Assembly: GCA_025667525.1 (NCBI GenBank) | Contig: CM046875.1 | Span: 291,195,147 to 291,259,146 of the forward strand | Length of the DNA stretch: 64,000 bases | Direction: 5' to 3' | Source: Glebionis coronaria | Taxonomy: Eukaryota > Streptophyta > Magnoliopsida > Asterales > Asteraceae | Shown here: positions 25,791-36,600 of the stretch, piece by piece | Layout of the letters: every line of letters starts with the position of its first letter | Position numbering within the stretch: the stretch's first letter is position 1 | The notes under the pieces: model-generated | Database searches by the model: none | The model's input: the letters and a program-made list of their open reading frames with translations, nothing else | Told to the model about the DNA's origin: nothing | Program-made: the position numbers and the translations under genes

Positions 25791-26784
25791 TAAACCGTGA
25801 ACCGGATCTTGACTAGAAACCATGAACCGGACATGAAATCGACACCATACCCCGAACCAATTTGGGGTTCCACGTGTCTTGCTGCTGCCATGGGACCCAC
25901 ACCACCCAACCGAGACCATATGGTCTCGGTGGCTGTCTAGTAGCCAAACTGAGACCCCCCTTGGGGTTCGGTTTAGGCGCCGGCCAAACAAAACACCCTT
26001 AAACCATCCTTTTTGATTTACCCAAAAACCATTTTCATGATTCATCTATGTTTTAATTAGGTTTTAAAAACATCATGTTCTTAATTAATTATTAGATCAA
26101 ATCAAAAAGAAAAAGGGTAAAAAGAATATACCGAATGCGTGGATCTAAACGAGGATGAATAAACACGAACACTTGCACCAAAAACCAAGATCAAAATCAA
26201 ATAAACACCCTCCTTGGTGTGTTTATGTGTGGCAGCCAAAAAAAGAAAAGAGGTGGAGGAGAAAAACTTTTTTTTTTAGGTTTTTGTTTAATCTTCTATA
26301 AAGTGAAAAATGACTAGTAACTTTTACCATAACCCCTCTTAGTGAATTTTGAGATGGGCTTAGCCCATCTCCTTATGGTTTCCGCGGGTAGGGGCCCCAC
26401 ATGGGGTACCCGTACCTTTTTTCGTGTCTCGTTGTTTAATTACTTGTTCGTGTTTATTTGTGTTCGCGTTTTGTGTGTTCTCGTTAAATAATTACCGTGA
26501 CCTAATATATTTATTTACGCTCGTAATAAATATATATACGTAATTAATAATAGTTCGTGATTTAATTACGTTCATCATTTCATGATCGCATGTTCGTGAT
26601 TAATTATTGTCAAATAATTATTGCGTGCTCGTGCGTAGTAAATACTTATCGTGTTGTAACACGTACGTAATACTTAAAATCCTAACACGTAATCGTAATC
26701 ATGCTATAATAGGAAAGTTTTATTCTAGTACGTACGATCTTAAGGGTACTATTCATGGTAAAAGCATGCGGGTTTTACACTATC

Positions 26785-27462
26785 CATATCAAATGAAACT
26801 ATTACATGGTTATACAGGTTTGTATCATCAGCTGAGATTATTGATTCATAACAAACCCAGTAAATAAAAGCTCCTAAAATAGTATGTCACGCATCTGTCA
26901 ACCGAAGCTTCTCGCGCGAAACACTTGACAGCTGGTGCCATTTTTTGGTGCTTAATTTAAATACCGAAACATACCATGGACCTAAACCAGAATACGGATA
27001 AGATATCTTCACTATTGATGGGTCGAAAGTTGTGTGATGGACTCCAAACCCAAAATCAACACGTGTGGACTCAAACTGGCCCATGTAGTATGGGATAACT
27101 ATACCAAAGAATTTCCTTAAACATGGGTTCATCATCACAACCATCATATCACCACTAAAAGAAAAACACCAAATCCCTTGAGAATCTCCAATGGCCGTGA
27201 CCTCAGGTTGGTTTAGATTTGAATTTAGGGTGGTGTAACCTAAATTTTAATCTAATAACCCCATGAAACCTTGAAAACCTCGTACAAATATAACGTTCAA
27301 ACAATTCGGGTCTGCTTCACGAACACGATAAGCGTTGATGAAATCGATAGAGTCTTGTGTGGCCTTCCAGGTATTTGAAACACTCCTAAATTGTAGTAAC
27401 GACTTAACAAATAACTTATTCATTATTTCTGTTTGCATCTCCAATGGGATATGGTCTAACAT
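26785..27462 (-). pseudogene. F-box/FBA gene, N-terminal half
   Basis: ATG at 27460-27462 opens an F-box: LDHIPLEMQTEIMNKLFV then LLQFRSVSNTWK, the Skp1-binding motif of SCF substrate receptors. The same frame continues through an FBA-type domain with VVMMNPCLRKFFGIVIPYY, FGFGVHHTTFDPSIVKISYP and SVFKLSTKKWHQL. Two in-frame stops break it: TAA at 27247-27249 (codon 72) and TGA at 26887-26889. The gene has no intron; joined across the solo LTR it would be about 370 codons, typical for the family. Start choice is supported by F-box position about four residues from the Met. It is a pseudogene. Confidence 0.88.
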
Positions 27463-27696
27463 AATTCGACCTTTTCAAAATACTATAAATCGGTATTTGT
27501 TGTTTTGATAAACTAGCCTTACAATGACAACACTTATATAGACTCAAATCTAACTTTAATAACACAACATACATTAAATGTTGTCATTACTTATACGGTA
27601 CTACTTCAACACTATTACACCTAATCATCACAAATATAGGTTGAACAAGAATAACTTTACTCTAACACTTAAAATATTAAGGTTGTGTATTATTAC

Positions 27697-28094
27697 CTTT
27701 AGACAAGCTCGCAGTTTCACATAAAAATCTCGGGTCTCCGGTTCGCACGTACATCCACTGTCGTAGAATGTAACCCAACCTGTTTCTATAACTAACATGG
27801 CAAGACACCAGTGCTGCTCCGTTTTATTTATTGGAATATAAACCTACAAAAATTGTTTGTAGGTTGCATTATTATAAATATATTTATAAATTAATATAAT
27901 ATCTTAAAAAAAATATTAGTATATATTATGAAGATGACCTTATCTAATGTGTACCAAGGAACTTTATATTTTGACCCATCAGCATACCAATCCAAGATCG
28001 ACTTCTGAAGTAGTAGTTGCACAAAGTAAACACCAGCCATTGCCTAATTAGCCTGAGCGGAATGCCACATGTAATTCACCCATAACTCTATATG
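27697..28094 (-). pseudogene. Ulp1/C48 cysteine peptidase domain fragment, two exons
   Basis: Exon one is 28094-27939 on the minus strand: HIELWVNYMWHSAQAN, a TAG stop, then MAGVYFVQLLLQKSI and KVPWYTLDK, ending at a GT donor. Exon two is 27843-27697, after a TTTGTAG acceptor: VYIPINKTEQHWCLAML and VTFYDSG. The EQHW His and the YDSG Asp sit where the catalytic His and Asp of Ulp1/SENP-type SUMO peptidases lie. The catalytic Cys exon was not found downstream. Such domains occur in plant genes and in transposon-captured copies; which this is cannot be told. It starts 235 bp upstream of the F-box gene and is truncated and dead. Confidence 0.65.
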
Positions 28095-28499
28095 CTGTTA
28101 AAATGAAAATGTGTTACACTCACACTTAATACAAATTGGAATATGTTAATGCAAAGCAATGCCTAAAAACATTGTTAGTATTAATTAATATTTCTTAGTT
28201 TTGATCACGACAAATTACAAAGACATTTATTGTCAAACACAATCATAAAACGGATTATCTAAGAAGCACTATCATCAAGGTAATAATCATTACACTAACG
28301 TATCTTAATCATGCTTAGTGATCATAAAAGTGATTATACTTAAAACTTACTTTTGTTAAACATTACAAAAGTTTTTTGAAAAACGTTACTTTTAAGAAAA
28401 TGTTTTATTAAAATGAAAATGCAAATTTGAATACGGCATATTCCAAACGCCATAACATATCCTTTGAAGGTTTAAACAGCCTCAGATATTTCAAATTCA
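28095..28499. other. Unassigned AT-rich stretch
   Basis: No ORF, domain trace or repeat was recognised between the Ulp1-like exon and the LTR of element F. The left boundary of LTR F may lie within it. Confidence 0.4.
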
Positions 28500-28551
28500 C
28501 TAAAAGACAAAAAGGAGCGGAGTCTACGCCGTTGGTACCTTAGCACATATG

Positions 28552-28577
28552 GCGGTTCCTTATCGATAAGGAACCGC
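28552..28577. promoter_or_regulatory. Perfect 26-bp palindrome upstream of the LTR F TATA box
   Basis: Each half is GCGGTTCCTTATC, meeting at the central CG of TATCGATA. A third half-site AAGGAACCGC follows at 28588-28597. It sits about 55 bp upstream of the TATA box. Related versions recur at 31112-31135 and 33234-33257. A dimeric protein-binding site is possible; function is unknown. Confidence 0.6.
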
Positions 28578-29160
28578 GGGCTCTAATAAGGAACCGCAAC
28601 CAGATATAGTCGTTGGATGTTTTGTCCTATAAATAGTGGATCAAATATGCATTCTTATCAACCCTTTTTGGACAGCTTCTTCAGCCTTCTTTCTCCTTTC
28701 TAATCCTAGTCAGTTGTAAATGATCACTTAATGTGTTAAGTATGTTTACTCATGATTATCCTCTTGATCTCCTTCTTTACCTTCTCCAAAGAGAAGATCA
28801 CTCACACACTTGTGATGTGATGAAGGATGTAGCATTGATGAAGATCACCTTATCCTAAAGATCTAGTCATGTTCATCATTTGTTTATTTATGTCTTGTGT
28901 AAATCCAATGTATTTGTGAATACTTGGACTAGTTGTGTTCATCCAAGTTATTTGTGAATACTTGGATTAGAGTTGTGTATATCCATTGCACATGTGTGTC
29001 TTGCATTCACGTTGTGTAGATCCAAGCTACATGTGTGTACTTGGATATGATTAGTTGAGTTGTAATTAGTTGTGTTAGCTCTCACTAAACTATAAAGTGT
29101 TGTGGTTGTGTCATGTGAGTTCTCACTAAACTATAAAGTGATATGTAGTTGTGTTGTGTG

Positions 29161-29420
29161 AAGTTCTCACTTAGCTTCAAAGTGAAGAGTCTTGAAGATT
29201 GGTTCTAGCTTTGGATTAGAACTCGACATCTAGCCTTGTGTCAGAAAATGGTGAAGTAGGCAACGTTGTGAAGATTGGTTCTACCTTTAGATTAGAACTC
29301 GGCATCTAGCTTTGTGTCGTAAAAGAGTGAAGTGGGCGACGTTGTGTAGATTGATCCTAGCTAAGATTAGGTCTCGACATTTAGCTTAGTGTCGGAAAAT
29401 AATGTAAGCGACGTTGTAAA
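29161..29420 (+). repeat. Tandem repeat in LTR F (about 80-95 bp, three units)
   Basis: Three diverged units contain GATTGGTTCTAG, a CTCGACATCTAGC block, a TGTGTCGGAAAA block and a CGACGTTGTG block. A separate set of looser repeats (CTTGGAT and CACATGTGTGT words) lies at about 28900-29045. Confidence 0.75.
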
Positions 29421-29758
29421 GTTTTCTCCGCCAAGAAGGGAGCTTGTGGATATAGTGGAAATCTCGAGTAAGGTGTACTCGAGAAGTGGAGTAGGAACGA
29501 GGATAGAGCCTCGTTGCCGAACCACTATAAATCTTAGTGTCTTCCTACTAGGTTGTTTCTTTCCTTACTCTTTACTTACATTCATTATCACTACACTTAC
29601 TATACATTGTTAATGCATCAGAACTGAACCTAATCATTATGCAACTAGCTTTCAAGTAAAAGATAGTTTTGTGCACTCACCTAATTGAAAGGAATTTTAA
29701 TTAGGAGATAAACCGATGAGAAAATATTCAACCCCCCCCCCCTTCTAGTTTATACAAC

Positions 29759-29769
29759 TGGTATCAGAG
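29759..29769 (+). other. Primer binding site of element F
   Basis: TGGTATCAGAG, a perfect match to the start of the plant initiator tRNA-Met PBS, two bases after the LTR end. Confidence 0.85.
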
Positions 29770-31872
29770 TGATGGTGACACAAGATCTTTGAAGTATATT
29801 GTACTTTAAAACTTGGATCGATCAATTGTCTCCTAAAATTAGAAGGTTAAGTTGTACTAAAGTTTTTCTTTGGTCAAAAAGTATTTTTTGTTGAAAATAA
29901 GCCTTTTAAAATGTTAAATATTGCATATTACTTAAATTATTAATATTAATGCATTTTAGATTTAATCTTGAAATGTATCTACTAGTTTGCATCTTGTTAT
30001 GTGTAGGTACTCATTAAGATAAATCATTCTATTGATTGTGGATTAAGTTACTTACACTTGTAGAAGACTCATCTTCCTTGATTTCCAACATCATTGAATG
30101 ATGATATCAAGATGGGTAGAAGTGATACTAGTCTTTGAAGACTTAGTAGTCACTATTAGTCATACTTGGGCTTTGCATCGATTCCTTGAAAGCTTGAAAT
30201 GCAATTTGTGGCCAAGGTACGCTTTCGTTCTTCCACACGCCCTATTGATCATTCTTTTGATCATTAATTGACTATATGCTTGTTCTTGGAATCCTTGCCT
30301 TGAAATTTATTTGTGGTTTATGATTCTTTTCTTTTTCCCTCTCAAACCTTCATTGCTTGGATACTTGACTTACTATGGAGATGTAGGGTGAGTTAGTAGA
30401 AGCTTAAAGTATCAAGCATGATTTCCATGGTTTGCACCCTTACGGTTAGTAGGCCTTATATCATGTGTAAATTGTGTAATTAAGCTCATCTCTAGGATGA
30501 TTAGTGAATCCCTTGGGATACCAAACTACTTCATTAAGTTGTAGGTGGATTTTACACATTTGGAATTGAAATATTCCAAGGATATTGTTATTGTTAATTC
30601 TAGCAATAATTATCCAATCATGTGGGAGAGAAAGTGAATCTATACTTTGCTCATATTTTGAAATAGAATAAGACTACTCTTGAAAATGATCTTATTCTAT
30701 GCATCAAAATTGCTTGTTTTAATTCATTACCAAAGTCGTTTAGACTATCGCCAAAAAGGCACGTCTTAAACCACTATATATGACACAAGCTCTTCACATC
30801 ATCAATTTGAAGAATTTCATTTGTCCTTTGAGAAATGATCTTGGTCTTGATTCACTTCTCTTGACTCCTCTCGCTTTGCCTTTTCGCTACGAGTAGTCGT
30901 TCGTTCGTTTCGGTCTTTTCCTATCTTGATTCAACTCGTAATCCTTCAACAAGGCATTATTACCTAGTGTTGTGGTGATCCATTGATATCCTAAAAGGTT
31001 TAACATATATTTTTAAGTATTTTAAAAATTTTGGTTTTCAAAAATTCATCGTTTTTCTTTGATAAAAACCTGCCTCTGTAGGCGGTTCTTTATCTCGCCT
31101 GCTCAATGGCACGGTTCCTTATCGATAAGGAACCGCGGGCAGTAGCTTTTGTTAGAGCGCCAGTTTTATTAAAATATCTTTTTCAAACTATACCTTCTCT
31201 CTCCTTCACACACAGCAGACGATTTTTCCTTGCATTTCCACCATTCTTAAAGCTTTAAAAACCTTCAATTACTCAAATTAATTGATTCAAGTTCGTGGGT
31301 TTCACTCATCCATCATCCAAGATCAATTACTTGTAACTTATTTCTTTCAGTTTCATCGAATTTGTTCTAAGGGTTCATACATTCATAACTGGGGCTTTTT
31401 AAAATTGACATTGAATTAGAACCTTATTAGGAATATGAGTTGACATAGTATTGTTACTATGATTCCTTCGGTTCATACTCATTGAGATTTCATTAAAACC
31501 CATTTGTAGAACAAATCCGAATTTTGACTAATTAGTTTGATTGATTGATGGAATTGATATGAACCCATGAACAAGTTGGTAATGGCATTGTTAAATGCTT
31601 ACCAAAAAACCTTGTTTTGAAAAACCAATGTTCTAGTTCATTGTTGATCTTACATAGTTCATATGTTTTGATCAATGGTGAAATGGGTACATTATGAATA
31701 TGAGAATGATAAGGATTAAACGTTGATTTATCAAGAGATTGATAAAACACATTCTCACTTTGCTTGATTTTTGATCTATATGTAACATATGAGTAATTGG
31801 AGAAATATGTTTATAAGTACTATCATCATGACCAAATGATATCAAAATGACCATCTACTCACTAGAAGATAC
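29770..31872 (+). other. Long non-coding leader of element F
   Basis: About 2.1 kb with no convincing ORF. It carries a second copy of the palindromic AAGGAACCG motif at 31112-31135 and a preceding half-site GCGGTTCTTTATC at 31082-31094. The small minus-strand ORFs at 31532-31854 lack recognisable domains. Confidence 0.5.
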
Positions 31873-32673
31873 ATGCCTAATCCTTCGTTGACTAATCAAT
31901 CTCGCTCTTTTCAAAACACTTATCATAATCTTGAGTCTCATTGTTTCCATGAAGGACGTATTGTTCCTTCTAACCTTCGTGGACTTGATTTCATTCGATT
32001 CATGTTCAATACCATTGGATTAGATTGTTTGCTTGATATTGATGAGCCAATATTTTCTTCTTTCCTCATGGAATTCTTTAACTCATTCAAGTTAATAAAC
32101 ATCAACAATGGTCTATCTTTAAGATTTTCCATCAAGCGGAAAACCTTTGTATACACTCTCGAGGAATTTGGTGAGATTTTCGGAGTTCCATACGAAGGTC
32201 AATGTAGGTTCACCGATGCTTGGGGTGTAAACCACTTAGAATTGGCCCCTATTGATGTGCATTACTCGACTGAGATTCCTTCGGCTTCGGCCATCTCTCG
32301 TGCCCTTTCTTCACCTCGTGAACATCCTATTCTTGGTATTTTTGAAGGAGAATTTCGTACTCTCACTTCTTGGTAATTACTAACTAGCAATCTTAGTGAT
32401 TTCATGGTCCCTTGGGCCGAAATCATTAGGGAAAATGCAATGTGTTTGGTTGGTGATCGCAAGCATGTGCCTGCTTGTCTTGCACATATGTTGTATTGTG
32501 TTGTTACCACTACTCCATATAACCTTGCATTTTTCATGGCTAAAAGGATAAGATTTTTTCTCAATGGATCTCGGTCTACTCTTCCTTATGCCATGATTCT
32601 CTCACGGCTTCTTAAGAGAGTTCTTCTTGATCATCCTCCTCTTCATCCTTCTTCTTTTCACTCCGTGGTTTGA
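31873..32673 (+). pseudogene. Gag-like first ORF of element F, one in-frame stop
   Basis: Two open segments, 31873-32376 and 32404-32673, are in the same frame and separated by a TAA at 32374-32376, giving about 266 codons. Recognisable blocks are YTLEEFGEIFGVPYEGQCRF and, after the stop, WAEIIRENAMCLVGDRKHVP and HMLYCVVTTTPYNLAFFMAK. This pattern is, from memory, common in predicted proteins of Asteraceae genomes linked to LTR retrotransposons, where it acts as an upstream Gag-like ORF. No zinc knuckle or enzyme motif is present. The single stop suggests fairly recent inactivation. Confidence 0.55.
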
Positions 32674-33687
32674 GTCATGTTTCCCATTGAAGGATATGTC
32701 CCTTTAATTCTCACACATGACTCAAATGAAGATGAAAATATCTCTTAGGACAATTCTCTCATTTCTCGTTATGATTTGTCATCATCTATCTCTCAATTGT
32801 CTTTACTAGACATTGATTTAGACTATCAGTATTGTTTGAATCTTCATCTTCAGGATCGAATCAGAAGTGAATCAAGGCAAGGAGGAAATGATCATAGATG
32901 AATGATATATACCACTCTTGTGAGATTAACATGTGTGTAAACATGTATGGATTGTTGAACTTTATCTCTTCTCTCATCTCTATTCTTAGGATGTTGTGTT
33001 TTCTTTAACTAACAATTTGTGTTTGGATTGCCTAGTATTTTAATCCTAATTATCTATGGTATCGATTTTTCGATTTACATGGCTCTTTGCATCTTATGTG
33101 TTTAGATAGCCTCCTAGTCTTCGATTATTAGTTCTCTTTGGCTTGATAAACATTAGTATAAAATCAGGGCTAGCAAAAGTATAAGGAAGTGCTATTTTCA
33201 AACTCCTCTGGTCGCGGTTCTATATCAAAGCCGCGGTTCTTTAGCGATAAGGAACCGAAGACCTACGTAAGGAACCGCCCAGTACTGTTTCAACATAATC
33301 TTTACTTTACACTGTTTTCTTTAATCTGTGTAAAACTTTGATAAAACTTTTGAAAAAACCTGCACTTTCCTAAACTAGGCTACCTAATTTCATTGTTCAC
33401 ATAAAATGATTTTAACCTATTACTAGTTTGGATCATCCCCTTCTCTTCTTAAACCCTCTTTTGTTGATTGTGTTCCTCATCCCTTCAACTCTTCTATTAA
33501 CCTCAACACTAAACCATGGTATCCACTAGAACATCCAACTCCTCCAAAACATCCTCATCCAAAACAAGCCTTAAGGTGAATCTCAAGTCCTCTAAACTTA
33601 GATCTCCATCTTCTTTCAAACCAAAAAGTGAAGCCTCACTTATCCTCATCTCCTCATCACTTTCACCACAACTTGCCTCATGGCAAA
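32674..33687 (+). other. Element F interior up to the insertion of G
   Basis: Mostly non-coding. A third palindrome-like cluster lies at 33205-33280. A frame starting ATG at 33516 (MVSTRTSNSSKTSSSK, Ser/Lys-rich) runs open to the G insertion at 33688 and then into LTR sequence, so the real ORF, if any, was cut by G. The last five bases, GCAAA, would be the target site of G; its partner is outside the window. Confidence 0.45.
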
Positions 33688-36600
33688 TGATGAGACTGCT
33701 TTTATACATAGTCTCATCGTCCAAAACGAGATTTAAATACATTAACTATCATCAAAAATGCCAAATATATGCTTGTGTTTGTTACTTGTATATTTTAGGT
33801 ACGGATATTGAGAAAATGACAAAAGATCACAAGAAACAAGCAAAAACGAACACGGGAAACGAAGCCACACAATGACCCAAGCCCTAGTGTTGATTTTCCA
33901 AGAATAACCCTTGAATATTTAAAGATTGTACAAGAAGGGTCCTCCAATATTGAAGAATTGACACTTTAAACCCTTTTTTATTCATAATTACAAGAGTGGT
34001 CCTTAAAGTTTGTCAAATTTACAAAAAGGGCCATCCACTTTGAAGAATTGGCAAGAATGGTCCCTCATAAATCAAGACTTGTCAATATTAGTCCTCCAAG
34101 AAGTCAATCATACAAGTCAAGACCATAATCTTTGAAGAAAATGCCAAAACAGCCCTTCAAGAATCATCAAATGGCAAGAAATACCCCTGAAAATAATTTA
34201 GAAAAGCATTTGGGGAAAAAGTGTGAAAACTAAAACTTTCAATACAAAGGAATCCGGTTTTAGCTTGTTTAAACTTCAAATGACAAAGAAAGAAGAAAAG
34301 AGGTGCTAAATATAGACGACACAAAAGATACCTTAACCAGTGGCAGCTTGCCACGTGCCCCACTCACCTCCCACAACCAATCAAAACCCACCCTTCCTCC
34401 ACCTCAGCCATCCACTCACAACTAAATTAACTAATCTCTTATTAGTTTAACTTTAGGCGCCTAACAATTATTTTTAAAACAAAAACAGATCAAACCCATG
34501 TTCTTGACATTCATAATCCAAATTGGGTTTTTCCAAACTGCTTGAAATTAAGCCACCAAAGTGTCCAGATTTATGATTAAGCTAATCATAAACATAACCC
34601 AACTCCCAAAACCCATGCCACATCATAACCATGGTCACATCTTAAACCCTTGTACACGGTTATGAGAGAAAATGCCAAAACCTGCCAGCCATCCAACGTC
34701 CAAGATCCTTGCTTGAAACTTAAGCTTATTTTGAGCCATTGATCAAATTCCTTCACACTTTACAGCTTCACAAACTGCCAAGAAGTTCACATGTTCAAGA
34801 GAAAATTCAAAATCCTCAAGGGCAAATTGGGACTTCTATAGCTTTACGGTTTACGTTTTTATGTTTTCTAGATAGTCATTGTAGCCTATAAAAGGCATAG
34901 GACCTCATACATTGAGGCTTGCTCTTGGTTTTTCCTTGTTCACTTTTCTGTAAATCCTACTTTCCGTTTTATGAAATAGAGTTTGAATTTGTGAAGAAAT
35001 CCAAGTGCCAATCTTATTATACTCTTATTTATGTTTAATGTTTATGAATCTTGATTCCTAAAACCTATTTTTAAAAAGTGTGTAAGAAATTGCATATTTT
35101 TCTAAAATCTTGATATTTTGCTAAGTCTTTGGCACACCTTTGGAATTTTTGGGCTACAAGTTGATCATAGCACCCCGATAAAGAGTTATCAAGGTGTTGT
35201 GAGGCTTGTGGTTTGGGGATAATCAAAGAGTGGGTACAAAGGTTGCAACAATCAAGCTTTGTCACTTTTCTGATTTTCATATTTGTGTTCTAACCTTGTT
35301 GATTCTTAGCAGCTTGTTTGTGGAAGCTTGTGCCTTGTTCTGCTAGGGACATCAGCTCAAAAATTCGTGAGTGTGGATGTACATTCATGAGGTTTGAGTT
35401 CTTGAACCCAAAAATCTGTCAAAATACTTGAATTTTGTGATTTTGAGTTCTGCTATTGTTCTTCTTGTTGTTTTTGTGGCATAATCTTGCTTGATACTGC
35501 ATAATATACTTGTTATTGTGTTTGATTGGGCTTGGGTAACACTAAATCAAACTTATACTTTTTATTTGGATTTGAAAAAGATATGGGGTGTTTGGGTTAA
35601 CCTGTTTAAGATCATAAGTTGTTATTGAGTTATTGGAAGGTGTTGTTCATTGTTTGTATCTGCTTAATACTTGGTTGTGTGCTAATATCTGCAAGTTTTC
35701 AGACTTAAAACATCAAATCTAAGATTGTGCTATAACTCACTTGATTTTGATTATTTTGACCTAAGATTTTGGAAACACCTAGAGTGTATGCATGTTTAGG
35801 GCTAACAAGTGTTAAATCAAAGTGTGTGTAACCTGTTAAGAAGATTTGAGTGTTTGAAATTGGATTTGTGGTCAAGTATATTAGCAAAGTATCATAACTG
35901 CTTGTTTAGTGTTCATCAGTAACTTTGATTTGCTTGAATCTGGATCTAGAAATTGAATCAATGCATGAAACCTGTTTATATTTGTTCATTTGAATTAATT
36001 ATAGCTTGTGTATGCATTTGGTGAAGTTTGGCTGGCTTATTCTTGCTAAAAGTGCTTATTGAGTGAAAAGTGCTTATTGTTGATGTCTGATGCATAACTG
36101 GTGATCTTTTGATTAAACTGTATTGATTGGCTGATTGAATTTGTGTTTTTGTTGTTGTTATTGACTCGTTGTGATCAACTGATCACTTGGGTGCCTTTGC
36201 TTAACCTGAATCCACAAAAAAAGTCATAAAAGACAAAAAGTCAAAAAGGTTAAGCAGTGGAAACTTTTCCCACTTCTGAACCTCTAAACTAGCTCCTGCT
36301 AGTGTTAAATATCAAACAGCTTATTCATAAGCCATTTTGGTTTATCCAAACTTGCAACAACTTATTTTTTGTGATAGATCTTCCTTATTTGACCCATTGA
36401 TTTGATATGGAGCTTATTAGGGTTTGACTTTTAAGTTTGACTACAAAACTCATCAAGTTGACTTTTACATAAGTGCTTAATTGCTTATTCTGGCTTATTA
36501 CTTGTGCTTATTGGAAAACTTTTTGATTATTTTGCTTAATTAAGTCATTTAAAACCTTTTGAAACTTGAATCAACACTTGAGGTGGTCTAGAACTTAAAA

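Larger units (their letters stand above)
21936..26779 (-). mobile_element. Solo LTR C (same family as element A), interrupted by D
   Basis: On the minus strand it starts TGTAAAACCCGCATGC (at 26779) and ends GGGGTGTTACA (at 21936), and it matches the LTR of element A on both sides of insert D. A perfect target duplication CTATC flanks it (21931-21935 and 26780-26784), and the flanks join the F-box reading frame exactly. No internal retroelement domain or second LTR is present, which is the signature of a solo LTR. The portion corresponding to about 19430-20285 of LTR A, roughly 0.85 kb, is missing at the D junction. Confidence 0.9.
28500..29756 (+). repeat. 5' LTR of element F (left end approximate)
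   Basis: The right end is fixed by TATACA followed, two bases on, by a perfect iMet PBS. A TATA box, TATAAATA, is at about 28631-28638. Upstream lies a perfect 26-bp palindrome (28552-28577). Downstream are two sets of tandem repeats and a run of eleven C (29732-29742). No second copy of this LTR exists in the window, so the 5' end cannot be set and the 3' LTR must lie beyond 64000 or be lost. Confidence 0.65.

Noticed and set aside
33516..33875. 119-codon ORF beginning MVSTRTSNSSK
   Set aside because: Only the first 57 codons belong to element F; the rest is LTR G sequence read through by chance. Kept only as a cut ORF start.
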